From Gammaproteobacteria bacterium (GTDB taxonomy: Bacteria > Pseudomonadota > Gammaproteobacteria > JAABTG01): 35,254 nucleotides of DNA. The translations under genes were made by a program, and so were the position numbers. Location of the stretch: NCBI GenBank assembly GCA_017999615.1, contig JAGNLM010000017.1:1-35254 (forward strand). The letters are read 5' to 3'. The notes under the pieces are model-generated. The model did not search any database and was not told the DNA's origin. It worked only from the letters and a program-made list of their open reading frames with translations. Below, one piece after another: positions 12,314 to 22,139 of this stretch (its first letter is position 1; each line of letters opens with the position of its first letter).

Positions 12314-13657
12314 ATGGTGAGCGTCCGGCGGCTGGACAGCGCGGACCCGGGGTTCGCGGCGGAGCTGCAGCGGCTGGTGGCCTGGGAGGCCGTCGGGGAC
12401 TCGGCGGTCAGCGGGACGGTGGCCGCGATCCTCGCCGACGTCCGTAGCCGGGCCGACGCGGCGCTCCTGGAATACACCCGGCGCTTCGACCGCCGGGAGG
12501 TCCAGAGCGCGGCCGAGCTCGAGCTCGAGCCCCGGCGTCTCGCCGAGGCGCTCGCGGGCCTGGACCCCGTCATGCGGGAGGCGCTCGAGGAGTCGGCCCG
12601 GCGGGTGGAGCGCTACCACCAGCACCAGCGCCAGGAGTCCTGGAGCTACCGGGACCCAGACGGGACCCTCCTCGGCCAGCAGGTCACGCCCCTCGACCGC
12701 GCGGGCCTCTACGTCCCCGGCGGAAAGGCCGCCTACCCCTCGTCGGTGCTGATGAACGCCATTCCGGCCCGGGTCGCAGGGGTGGGTGAGGTGGTGATGG
12801 TGGTCCCCGCGCCGGGGGGCGAGCTGAACCCGCTGGTGCTCGCTGCCGCGGCCGTGGCCCGGGTGGACCGGGTCTTCACCGTGGGCGGCGCCCAGGCCGT
12901 GGCCGCGCTCGCCTACGGCACGGAGACCGTGCCCGCCGTGGACAAGATCGTCGGCCCCGGCAATGTCTACGTCGCCGCCGCCAAGCGAATGGTCTTCGGC
13001 ACGGTGGGGATCGACATGATCGCCGGCCCCTCGGAGATCCTGGTCGTGTGCGACGGCCGCACGGACCCGGACTGGATCGCGATGGACCTGTTCTCCCAGG
13101 CCGAGCACGACGAGGACGCCCAGGCGATCCTGGTGAGCCCGGACGCCGCCTTCCTCGACGCCGTGGAGGCCAGCATCGCGCGGCTCCTGCCGACCCTGGA
13201 GCGGGCCCCCATCGTCGCGGCCTCCATCGGCGGGCGCGCGGCCCTCGTGCGGGTGCGGGACCTCGCCGAGGCGGCGGAGGTCGCCAACCGCATCGCGCCC
13301 GAGCACCTGGAGCTCTCGGTGGAGGACCCCGAGGCCCTGCTGCCCCGGATCCGCCACGCCGGGGCGATCTTCCTCGGGCGGTACACGGCCGAGGCGATCG
13401 GCGACTACTGCGCAGGCCCCAACCACGTCCTGCCGACCTCGCGCACGGCCCGCTTCTCCTCGCCCCTGGGGGTGTACGACTTCCAGAAGCGCTCGAGCCT
13501 GATCGGGGTTTCCCCCGAGGGTGCGCGCACGCTCGGGCGGGTCGCCTCGGTGCTCGCCCGGGGCGAGGGCCTCACGGCCCACGCCCGCTCCGCGGAGTAC
13601 CGCATCCCGGCTCCAGGCTCGGTGCGAGGCGCGGATTCGCGGAGGAGACCCCGGTGA
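12314..13657 (+). CDS. hisD: Histidinol dehydrogenase HisD
   Basis: Zinc enzyme that oxidises L-histidinol to histidine in two NAD-dependent steps, the end of the pathway. The 447 residues contain [55 protein letters not shown] and the zinc/substrate segment [13 protein letters not shown] near residue 258-270. Further on are [34 protein letters not shown] and the C-terminal YR-containing tail. ATG at 12314 follows the hisG stop by four bases. The final GTGA overlaps hisC. The C-terminal roughly 15 residues are unconserved. Confidence 0.97.
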   Translation: MVSVRRLDSADPGFAAELQRLVAWEAVGDSAVSGTVAAILADVRSRADAALLEYTRRFDRREVQSAAELELEPRRLAEALAGLDPVMREALEESARRVERYHQHQRQESWSYRDPDGTLLGQQVTPLDRAGLYVPGGKAAYPSSVLMNAIPARVAGVGEVVMVVPAPGGELNPLVLAAAAVARVDRVFTVGGAQAVAALAYGTETVPAVDKIVGPGNVYVAAAKRMVFGTVGIDMIAGPSEILVVCDGRTDPDWIAMDLFSQAEHDEDAQAILVSPDAAFLDAVEASIARLLPTLERAPIVAASIGGRAALVRVRDLAEAAEVANRIAPEHLELSVEDPEALLPRIRHAGAIFLGRYTAEAIGDYCAGPNHVLPTSRTARFSSPLGVYDFQKRSSLIGVSPEGARTLGRVASVLARGEGLTAHARSAEYRIPAPGSVRGADSRRRPR

Positions 13658-14754
13658 GTGACGTTCGCGAAGAGGACATGCAGCGCCTGATCCGGCCCGA
13701 GGTCCGGGCCCTCGCCCCGTACCACGTTCCGGACCCCGGCAGCCTGATCAAGCTCGATGCCATGGAGAGCCCGTACCCGTGGCCGGGCGCGCTCGAGAGC
13801 GAGTGGCTCGAAGCCCTGCGGGGGGTGGAGGTCAACCGCTACCCGGACCCCGGCGCCGCGCGACTCAAGGCCAAGCTGCGCCAGGTCATGGGCGTCCCGG
13901 ACGGGGCCGACGTGCTGCTCGGCAACGGCTCGGACGAGCTCATCCAGATCCTGCTCACCGCGGTCGCGGGACCCAGCCGCACCGTGCTCGCCCCGGAGCC
14001 GACCTTCGTGATGTACCGGCAGGTGGCGCGGACACTGGGGATGCGCTTCGTCGGGGTCCCCCTGAGGGAGCTGGATTTCGCCCTGGACCTGGACGCGTTC
14101 CTGGCCGCCGTGCAGGCCCACGACCCGGCGGTGGTGTTCCTCGCCTACCCCAACAACCCGACGGGCAACCTCTTCGAGACGGCGGCGATCGAACGGGTGC
14201 TGGAGGCCGCGCGCGGTCTGGTGGTGGTCGACGAGGCCTACACCCCGTTCGCGCAGGTGAGCTATCTGGCCGAGGTGCCCCGCCACCCGCGCCTGCTGGT
14301 CATCCGCACGGTGTCCAAGCTGGGGCTCGCGGGGCTGCGCCTGGGCTGGCTCGCCGGCGCGCCCGCCTGGGTGCGGGAGCTCGAGAAGGTCCGGCTGCCC
14401 TACAACATCAACGTGCTGACCCAGCTGAGCGCCGAGCTCGCCCTGGAGCACATGGCGGTGCTCGAGGATCAGACGGCGAGGGTCCGGGCGGACCGGGAAG
14501 TGCTGCGCGTCGCGCTGGAGGCCCTGCCGGGTCTCACCGTGTGGCCGAGCCGCGCCAACTTCCTGCTCTTCCGGGTCCCCGCGGGAAGGGCCGGGGCGGT
14601 GCTGGAGGGGCTGCGCACGCGCGGGGTGCTCGTCAAGAAGCTCGACGGCAGCCACCCGATGCTGGCCGACTGCCTGCGCGTCAGCGTCGGGGCCCCCGCG
14701 GAGAACGCGGCGTTCCTTCTGGGCCTCGAGCATACGCTCGCCACCCTGGGGTGA
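13654..14754 (+). CDS. hisC: Histidinol-phosphate aminotransferase HisC
   Basis: PLP enzyme converting imidazole-acetol phosphate and glutamate to histidinol phosphate. It has 366 residues of the fold-type I class I/II aminotransferase family: [11 protein letters not shown] at the N-terminus, [16 protein letters not shown] for cofactor phosphate binding, [21 protein letters not shown], and K222 in [17 protein letters not shown] as the Schiff-base lysine. GTG at 13654 is favoured by GGAGGAG eight bases upstream and the four-base overlap with hisD; ATG at 13678 is less likely. It is the last gene of this his group; the other his genes are not in the window. Confidence 0.96.
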   Translation: MSDVREEDMQRLIRPEVRALAPYHVPDPGSLIKLDAMESPYPWPGALESEWLEALRGVEVNRYPDPGAARLKAKLRQVMGVPDGADVLLGNGSDELIQILLTAVAGPSRTVLAPEPTFVMYRQVARTLGMRFVGVPLRELDFALDLDAFLAAVQAHDPAVVFLAYPNNPTGNLFETAAIERVLEAARGLVVVDEAYTPFAQVSYLAEVPRHPRLLVIRTVSKLGLAGLRLGWLAGAPAWVRELEKVRLPYNINVLTQLSAELALEHMAVLEDQTARVRADREVLRVALEALPGLTVWPSRANFLLFRVPAGRAGAVLEGLRTRGVLVKKLDGSHPMLADCLRVSVGAPAENAAFLLGLEHTLATLG

Positions 14755-14772
14755 CCGCGGGCGAAAGGCCCT

Positions 14773-14785
14773 GCGGGCGTCCCGC
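14773..14785. terminator. Small hairpin between convergent hisC and degS
   Basis: GCGGG and CCCGC form a perfect five-base-pair stem with a three-base loop in the 40-base gap between convergent genes. There is no T-tract on either side, so it would be a weak intrinsic terminator at best. Confidence 0.25.
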
Positions 14786-14794
14786 CAGTCCCGT

Positions 14795-15940
<1,146 letters not shown>

Positions 15941-16029
15941 CGTGTGCACCCTGTCCGGACTGGCCGCGGATCATACCGAACGCGGCCCCCGGCGGCGCGG
16001 GGAAAGAGGGGCCGCGGGCCTCGCCGGGA

Positions 16030-16058
16030 TTGACTTCCGGGCCCTTCTGCCCGAGGCT
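16030..16058 (+). promoter_or_regulatory. Weak promoter candidate for sspA
   Basis: TTGACT at 16030-16035 is a good -35 hexamer in the 227-base gap between divergent degS and sspA. The -10 position 17-18 bases further holds only AGGCTA-like sequence, so this is a tentative call. Nothing clearer was seen for either gene in the gap. Confidence 0.25.
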
Positions 16059-16167
16059 AGGCCGTTCTGCCTGCGGCCTCGGTGCCTGGGCCCCGCCGTT
16101 CCTCGGCCTGTTCTTCGCACCCTCGTGCGCCCTGGAGAAGGAGTGCCGGAAGGACGCTCACCAGTCC

Positions 16168-16782
16168 ATGTCCTTACTCGTCAATCGCTACTCCGTGATG
16201 ACCTTCTATTCAGACCCGACCGATCCTGCCTGTCACGCCGTGCGCTTCGTGCTCGCGGAAAAGGACATCAACGTCGACGTCGTCCAGGTCCAGGGTGACC
16301 ACCGCCCCGAGGAATTGAACGACCTCAACCCCTACGGCGCCGTTCTCACCCTGGTGGACCGGGACCTGGTGCTCTACGAAGAGCACATCATCATGGAGTA
16401 TCTCGACGAGCGCTTTCCGCACCCGCCGCTGATGCCGGTGGACCCGGTCTCCCGTGCGAGCAACCGCCTCCTGCGCTATCGCCTCAAACGGGACATCTAC
16501 GCGCTCGTGGACGTGATGGAGCGCGAAGTGGGCGACGCGCAACGGCGGGGCCTGCGCGACCACCTGACGGCCATCGCGCCCCTCTTCGCGCACAAGCCCT
16601 TCTTCCTGTCGGACGAGCTCTCCCTGGTGGACTGCTATCTCGCGCCGGTACTCTGGCGGCTGCCCAAGTACGGAGTGCAACTCCCCTCCCAGGCCAAGTC
16701 CCTGCTGCAGTACGGGGAGCGGGTGTTCCAGCGGCCTTCCTTCCGGGCCAGCCTGAGCGGCGCCGAGCGCGAGATGCGCTGA
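16168..16782 (+). CDS. sspA: Stringent starvation protein A
   Basis: RNA-polymerase-associated protein with a glutathione-S-transferase fold. In enterics and Pseudomonas relatives it acts as a transcription factor during starvation and acid stress. The 204 residues match SspA throughout: SVMTFYSDPTDPACHAVRFVLAEK, LNPYGAVLTLVDRDLVLYE, the near-invariant IIMEYLDERFPHPPLMPVDPVSRA, FFLSDELSLVDCYLAPVLWRLP and the end LSGAEREMR. ATG at 16168 gives MSLLVNRYSVMTF, like E. coli. ATG at 16198 would lose the first strand. sspB follows after 24 bases, the usual pair. Confidence 0.97.
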   Translation: MSLLVNRYSVMTFYSDPTDPACHAVRFVLAEKDINVDVVQVQGDHRPEELNDLNPYGAVLTLVDRDLVLYEEHIIMEYLDERFPHPPLMPVDPVSRASNRLLRYRLKRDIYALVDVMEREVGDAQRRGLRDHLTAIAPLFAHKPFFLSDELSLVDCYLAPVLWRLPKYGVQLPSQAKSLLQYGERVFQRPSFRASLSGAEREMR

Positions 16783-16806
16783 CCGCACGCCCTCCGGCAC
16801 CCGGCC

Positions 16807-17214
16807 ATGATCCCCCAGCGTCCCTATCTGGTTCGCGCCATCTACCAGTGGGTGGTCGACAACGGCATGACCCCCCACGTCGTGGTCAACGCGGCGCTCG
16901 AAGGCGTGCAGGTGCCGGCGGAGTACGTGCACGAGGGTCAGATCGTGCTGAACCTGAATCCCTCCGCCGTGAAGGAGCTCTACATCGGGAACGAGCGCGT
17001 GGACCTGAGCGCGCGCTTCGGCGGCGTCTCGCGCCCCGTCTCGTTCCCCATCGCCGCGGTGCTCGCGCTCTACGCGCGCGAGACCGGGCAGGGGATGATC
17101 TTCGCGGAAGAGGGGCCGACGCCGACGGAGTCCTCCGAGCCGCCGGAGCCCCCTGAGCCGCCGGAGCCGCCCCCGAGGCGCCCCGAGCGGCCCACCCTGA
17201 AGGTGGTCAAGTAG
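16807..17214 (+). CDS. sspB: ClpXP protease specificity-enhancing factor SspB
   Basis: Adaptor that binds ssrA-tagged proteins (and RseA) and hands them to ClpXP. The 135 residues comprise a folded peptide-binding domain (1-100) with RPYLVRAIYQWVVDNGMTPHVVV, GQIVLNLNPSAVKEL and ARFGGVSRPVSFPIAAVLALYARE. A flexible linker (101-127) made largely of PPE repeats follows. The ClpX-docking motif RPTLKVVK (128-135) is at the very end, nearly identical in type to the E. coli tail. E. coli SspB is about 165 residues; the linker is shorter and Pro-rich here. The last eight bases overlap the end of the convergent FAD oxidase gene. Confidence 0.97.
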   Translation: MIPQRPYLVRAIYQWVVDNGMTPHVVVNAALEGVQVPAEYVHEGQIVLNLNPSAVKELYIGNERVDLSARFGGVSRPVSFPIAAVLALYARETGQGMIFAEEGPTPTESSEPPEPPEPPEPPPRRPERPTLKVVK

Positions 17215-18604
17215 CCGGCGGGAAGACCTTGCCGGGATTGAGGATCCCGTTCGGGTCCAGGTCCTGCTTGATGCGCCGCATCACCGCGAGGGTCGCCGGG
17301 TCGATCTCGCGCGGCACGAACGGCTGCTTCTCGAGCCCCACCCCGTGCTCCCCGGAGATCGTTCCGCCGAGGGCAATCACCCGGTCGAAGACCTCCGAGA
17401 GGCACTGCCGGGCGCGCTCCAGCTGTCCCTCCACGGCGGGGTCCACCATCAGGTTGGTGTGGATGTTCCCGTTGCCCGCGTGCCCGAAGTGCACGATGGG
17501 GACGGCGTGGCGGGCGGACAACCCCTCGAGGGCGTCGATGAAGGCGGGCAGCCGGGACACGGGCACCGCCACGTCTTCGTTGATCTTCTTCGGGGCCAGG
17601 GTGCGCAGGGCGGGGGAGAGGGCCTTGCGGGCGGCCCAGAGGTCCCCGGCGTCCTCGGCCCGGGACGCCACCGCGAGGTCCAGCAGCCCCGCACCCTTGG
17701 CCGCGGCCCCGACCGCCCTCGCGGCCTGCTCGACGCAATCGGCAGGGCCGTCCACCTCGATGAGGAGCAGGGCCGCGGTCTCCGCGGGCAGGGCCACGCC
17801 GGGCGCGCCGCGTACCAGGTCCACCGCGAGTCCGCCGATGTACTCGAGTGCCGAGGGGATGACCGGCTGGGCCATGATCCGGGCGACCGCTGCCGCCGCG
17901 CCGGCGATGTCCCGGTAGGCGGCGCGCAGGGCGAGGCGGGCCTCGGGGCTCGGCGTCAGCTTCAGGGTGGCCTCCGTGAGGACCGCGAGGGTGCCCTCGG
18001 ACCCGATCAGCAGCCGCGTCAGGTCGTAGCCCACGACGCCCTTGGTGGTGCGAAAGCCGGTGCGCAGCGCCTCGCCCGCGCCCGTGACGGCGCGCAGCCC
18101 CAGGGTGTTCTCGCGGGGCGTCCCGTACTTGACCGCGCGCGGCCCGGCGGAGTTGTGGGAGAGGTTGCCCCCCACCGTGCAGTACGCGCCGCTGCTGGGG
18201 TCGGGGGGCCAGAAGAAGCCCACGCTGGCCGCCCGCTCCTGCACCGCGGCATTGAGGACCCCGGGCTCCACGACCATCAGCCGGTCGTCGGGGTTGACCT
18301 CGAGGATGCGGTCCATCCGCTCCAGGGACAGGACCAGCCCCCCCTCGATGGGGACCGACCCGCCCGCGGTCCCGGTGCCCCGGCCTCGGGGGACGAGCGG
18401 GACCCGCCGCTCGGCGCACAGGCGCACCACCTCCAGCACCTGCTCCGGCGCCGTGGCGAACCCGACGAGCGCGGGCAGCGCCTGCCGGCGGCTGTTGTCG
18501 TACCCGTAGGGCCAGCGGTCGGCGGGGTCCTCGAGGACGGCCTGCGCGCCGAGGATGGCGCGCAGGCGCCGGCGGAAGGCCGCGTCGGGCTCGGTGTGGC
18601 GCAT
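17207..18604 (-). CDS. FAD-linked oxidase, GlcD / D-lactate dehydrogenase-like
   Basis: Flavoprotein probably oxidising a D-2-hydroxy acid. The 465-residue product (ATG at 18604; a GTG precedes it directly) has the VAO-type FAD-binding domain with VPRGRGTGTAGGSVP near 72-86, VGGNLSHNSAGPRAVKYGTPREN (about 142-164) and LIGSEGTLAVLTEATL (about 200-215). The C-terminal cap carries IVHFGHAGNGNIHTNLMVD and GGTISGEHGVGLEKQ, the metal/substrate His segments, and ends LDPNGILNPGKVF. It is soluble-looking with no signal peptide. The family includes D-lactate, glycolate and D-2-hydroxyglutarate dehydrogenases; no GlcE/GlcF partners are adjacent, so the substrate is undecided. It lies 40 bases downstream of dolP on the same strand. 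Confidence 0.85.
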   Translation of the reverse strand: MRHTEPDAAFRRRLRAILGAQAVLEDPADRWPYGYDNSRRQALPALVGFATAPEQVLEVVRLCAERRVPLVPRGRGTGTAGGSVPIEGGLVLSLERMDRILEVNPDDRLMVVEPGVLNAAVQERAASVGFFWPPDPSSGAYCTVGGNLSHNSAGPRAVKYGTPRENTLGLRAVTGAGEALRTGFRTTKGVVGYDLTRLLIGSEGTLAVLTEATLKLTPSPEARLALRAAYRDIAGAAAAVARIMAQPVIPSALEYIGGLAVDLVRGAPGVALPAETAALLLIEVDGPADCVEQAARAVGAAAKGAGLLDLAVASRAEDAGDLWAARKALSPALRTLAPKKINEDVAVPVSRLPAFIDALEGLSARHAVPIVHFGHAGNGNIHTNLMVDPAVEGQLERARQCLSEVFDRVIALGGTISGEHGVGLEKQPFVPREIDPATLAVMRRIKQDLDPNGILNPGKVFPPAT

Positions 18605-18644
18605 CACCTGGTCGGCCGGCTCCCGGCCGGGGCCCCGGAGGACG

Positions 18645-19283
18645 TCAGTCCTGGTACTCGAAGAGCTTCACGACCCGCCGGGTTCCCGAGGTGGTGCGGG
18701 CGAGCTCGGCGGCCATCCCGGCCTGGGTGCGGCTCACCATCCCCATCAGGTAGACGGTGCCCCGGTTGGCGACCACCTTGATCGCGTCGGAGTCGAAGCC
18801 GCGCTCCAGCAGCATGCGGGCCCGGACCTTTGTGGCGAGGGCAGCGTCCTCACCCTGGGAGTCCGTGGAGGCGGGTTTGCCCACCGCGAGCTCGTTCTGC
18901 ACCTGGCGAACCTTCTCGATGGCGCGCACGCGCTCGGCGAGGGAGGTTCGCGACTCCTCGCTCGGAACCTCGCCGGTGAGGAGCACCACCCCGTTGTAGC
19001 TCGTGGCGACCACGTGGCTCAGGGGGGGCAGGGGAGGCCGCGTCGGGTCCAGGAGGTCGCTGTCCCCCGCCGGGGACCGCATCAGCTCGGGGTCGCGGTT
19101 GACGAGGTCGTAGACCTTCAGCTCGATGGACTGGTCGTCGAGCTGGGTGCCGACGGTGCGGGGGTCCCCCACCACCGAGGCCGTGCCCACCGCGACCCCC
19201 CCCACGACGACCGGGGCGCAACCGGACGCGGTCAGGGCGAGCCAACCGAGGGAGACCGCAACGAGCCAGCTTCTGTAGTGCAT
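18645..19283 (-). CDS. dolP: Dual BON-domain outer-membrane lipoprotein DolP (YraP)
   Basis: Lipoprotein which in E. coli supports outer-membrane integrity and BAM function and localises to the division site. From ATG at 19283 it has 212 residues: signal peptide with a hydrophobic core (VAVSLGWLALTA) and lipobox ASGC (Cys about residue 22). Two BON domains follow, roughly 45-125 and 130-205, each with the family strand pattern (VVLLTGEVPSEESRTSLAERVRAI and VYLMGMVSRTQAGMAAEL). The C-terminus VVKLFEYQD is typical of YraP. Upstream in-frame residues lie before the signal peptide and were excluded. Adjacent to diaA with a four-base gap, as in E. coli. Confidence 0.92.
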   Translation of the reverse strand: MHYRSWLVAVSLGWLALTASGCAPVVVGGVAVGTASVVGDPRTVGTQLDDQSIELKVYDLVNRDPELMRSPAGDSDLLDPTRPPLPPLSHVVATSYNGVVLLTGEVPSEESRTSLAERVRAIEKVRQVQNELAVGKPASTDSQGEDAALATKVRARMLLERGFDSDAIKVVANRGTVYLMGMVSRTQAGMAAELARTTSGTRRVVKLFEYQD

Positions 19284-19287
19284 GGTG

Positions 19288-19884
<597 letters not shown>

Positions 19885-20262
19885 CTAACCCCCCGGCTCG
19901 AAGGCCGCGCGCACCCACTGCACCGCGGGGCCGGCCCCGTCGACCGAGATCACGTCGAAACGGCAGGGCAGGCGGGAGGCGCCGGGGTGGGTGTGCAGGA
20001 AGTGCGCCGCGCTCGCCGCGAGCCGCGAGCGCTTGCGCCAGTCGACGGTCTCGGCGCCCGCGCCGAAGGCCCCGTTGCGCCGGTAGCGGACCTCGACGAA
20101 GACCAGCGCCTCGCCCTCGCGCATCACGAGGTCGATCTCGCCCCGGCGGGAGCGGTAGTTCCGCGTGACCAGGGCGAGGCCCCGGTCGAGGAGGAAACGC
20201 AGCGCCAGCTCTTCTGCCCAGGCGCCCCGGCCGGCGGCCGTGTCCGCCGCGGGTGCGATCAC
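19885..20262 (-). CDS. yraN: UPF0102 family protein YraN
   Basis: Small protein (125 residues) of unresolved role with an endonuclease-like fold. The family core is present: GAWAEELALRFLLDRGLALVTRNYR, then RRGEIDLVMREGEALVFVEVRYR, with the Glu-Asp...Glu pattern of the PD-(D/E)XK-like site. The SK-type helix is WRKRSRLAASAAHFL. GTG at 20262 is chosen because it overlaps the lpoA stop by four bases (GTGA), and no conserved sequence lies upstream. Position between lpoA and diaA is the same as in E. coli. Confidence 0.93.
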   Translation of the reverse strand: MIAPAADTAAGRGAWAEELALRFLLDRGLALVTRNYRSRRGEIDLVMREGEALVFVEVRYRRNGAFGAGAETVDWRKRSRLAASAAHFLHTHPGASRLPCRFDVISVDGAGPAVQWVRAAFEPGG

Positions 20263-22079
20263 GGTGCGGTGGCGCGCGCGGCCAGGGGCACGGGCACGCC
20301 CCCCCGGAACTGGGCCCAGGAGAGGTCGCGGACGACGCGGTTGCCTTCGTCGAGCCGCAGGCGCCCCGTGACCCCCTCGTAGGCCGCACCGGGGCTCGCC
20401 CGCAGCCGGCCGAGCTCGCGGACCACCCGGTAGGCGTCGATGCCGAAGGCGATGAGCCGGTTGTAGCCGTCCCGCATCTCCTTCCAGTTCTGCTCGAAGG
20501 ACTGCTGAAGGGCGGGGTCCACCGCCTCGGGGTGGAGCACCCAGGGCATGTCGGTGAAGACGACCCCGTCGAGGACCAGGTCCTGCTGGGGGTTCGGGAC
20601 GCCGCCGTAGACGTGGGAGATGGCGTAGACCGGCAGCGAGGCGCCGCCCTGGGCGCTGATCTGGGGCCGGACCTGGCGCGCCTGGGCCGGGGAGCCCACC
20701 AGGAACACGAGGCTCGCGGAGGAGCCCGGCCCGGCTCCGGGCTGCAGCGCGCTGCGGACGGCCTGGGCGATGCCCTCGGGCTGCGCCCCGTAGCGGGCCT
20801 CCACGGGTGGCTGGCCGCCAGCGGCGACCCAGGCCTCGCGGAACGCCGCGGCCACCCGCGCGCCCCAGTCGCTCTCGGGATGGAGCACGGCCGGCCGGCC
20901 GCCCACCTCGGTGAGGGTGCGCCGGGCGACTTCGCGGGCCTCGTCCTCCGGGTTCAGCGCGAACTGGTAGAGCTCGCCCGGGACGGCGGTGTGGGTGTCC
21001 GTGCGGTTGAGCGCCAGGATCGGTACCGGCAGCGCGGCCGCCCCGTCCGTGAGCTGCTGGAGCGCGCCCTTGTCGAGTGGGCCGACCACGAAGTCCGCCC
21101 CGCCCTCGACGGCCTGGTCCAGGACGGTTCGCACGCTCTCGGGAGTCGCTTCGTACAGGCTCACCCGCGAGCCTCCGCCCCCCGTGCCGGAGCCGAACCA
21201 GCCGGCGACGAAGCCCTCGCGGACCGCCCTGCCGGGGGCCACGAACGGCCCGCTCTCGGGCAGGAGGAGCGCGATGTGCGCCGGCATCCCGCCGCGGGCA
21301 CGGGCGGTCTCGAGCACCTCGGGCACGAGGTCGAGCTCGGCCGGGTGGCCGGGGTAGCGGGCGCGCCAGCCGTCCAGGGCGCGGGCGAGGGCCGCCGGGT
21401 CGCGGCCGTGGCGGCGCTGCAGGGCGGCGAGCTCCATCCAGCCGCCGAAGGCGTCCGGGGGCGCCGGCCGATTCTCTTCCAGGGCGCGCGGGCCGGCCCG
21501 CCCGAGGAGGTCCCAGATGACGAGGTGGTTGCGCGCGAGGTCGCTGTCGCTGGCCCCGTAGCGCTCCGCGCGCACGCGCTCGCGGGCCGCCTCCACCGGT
21601 TGGCCCAGCTGCACCCGGGCGTCGGCGCGGACCATCTGGGCCGTCCAGCGGTCGGCCCGGGGCGTCTGCTCCGGGTAGGTCCCCCCGAGCGTGGCCAGGG
21701 CCTGCTCGGCGCGCCGCTCGGCGAGTGCGAACCGCGCCGTGATAATGTCGGAGCGCAGCCGCAGCGCGGCGGGCAGGCCCCGGATCTGCGCCTCGGAATG
21801 CACCCGGCGGGCGGTGGCCGCGTCCCCCGCGGAGAGCAGGGCGTCGGCGGCGCTCAGCCGGTAGCCGAGGGCCGTGTCCTTTCCCCGGGCCTGCGCAGCG
21901 AGGCGCAGCCAGCTGTCCGCGGCCTCGCGGTGGCGTCCCGCGGCCGAGAGCTGACGGGCCTCCGCGTCGGGTGCCGGACCGCTCTCGCGCTCGGGGGGGA
22001 TGGTCACGCAGCCGGCCAGCGTGGCCAGCAGGGGAAAGAGAAACAAAAGGCGGCGCGCGCGCCCTGGCGCCTGTTTCAC
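20259..22079 (-). CDS. lpoA: Penicillin-binding protein activator lipoprotein LpoA
   Basis: Outer-membrane lipoprotein that reaches through the periplasm to activate the bifunctional synthase PBP1A. From GTG at 22079 the product has 606 residues: signal peptide with RR, hydrophobic LLFLFPLLATLAGC and acylated Cys at 24. A helical TPR-like N-domain (about 30-255) follows, then a type I periplasmic-binding-protein-like C-domain from about 267 (HIALLLPESGPFV), with FVVGPLDKGALQQL and a C-terminal FGIDAYRVVREL. A TTG at 22139 could extend the frame, but it is the -35 box of the promoter and the extra residues precede the signal peptide. First gene of lpoA-yraN-diaA-dolP. Confidence 0.94.
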   Translation of the reverse strand: MKQAPGRARRLLFLFPLLATLAGCVTIPPERESGPAPDAEARQLSAAGRHREAADSWLRLAAQARGKDTALGYRLSAADALLSAGDAATARRVHSEAQIRGLPAALRLRSDIITARFALAERRAEQALATLGGTYPEQTPRADRWTAQMVRADARVQLGQPVEAARERVRAERYGASDSDLARNHLVIWDLLGRAGPRALEENRPAPPDAFGGWMELAALQRRHGRDPAALARALDGWRARYPGHPAELDLVPEVLETARARGGMPAHIALLLPESGPFVAPGRAVREGFVAGWFGSGTGGGGSRVSLYEATPESVRTVLDQAVEGGADFVVGPLDKGALQQLTDGAAALPVPILALNRTDTHTAVPGELYQFALNPEDEAREVARRTLTEVGGRPAVLHPESDWGARVAAAFREAWVAAGGQPPVEARYGAQPEGIAQAVRSALQPGAGPGSSASLVFLVGSPAQARQVRPQISAQGGASLPVYAISHVYGGVPNPQQDLVLDGVVFTDMPWVLHPEAVDPALQQSFEQNWKEMRDGYNRLIAFGIDAYRVVRELGRLRASPGAAYEGVTGRLRLDEGNRVVRDLSWAQFRGGVPVPLAARATAP

Positions 22080-22109
22080 CGGGGTGTTTCCGCTCGGGAT
22101 GGGGCGGCC

Positions 22110-22139
22110 AAAGTAGCCAACGGGGGACCGACGTGTCAA
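22110..22139 (-). promoter_or_regulatory. Promoter of the lpoA operon, -35 box inside rsmI
   Basis: On the minus strand a perfect TTGACA (22134-22139) is followed after 18 bases by TACTTT (22110-22115). Transcription would start near 22103, about 24 bases before the lpoA GTG. The -35 box overlaps the first codons of the divergent rsmI (GTG at 22133-22135). Confidence 0.65.

Noticed and set aside
22080-22139. TTG start extending lpoA by 20 codons
   Set aside because: The TTG is part of the TTGACA -35 box, and the extra residues would sit in front of a complete lipoprotein signal peptide.
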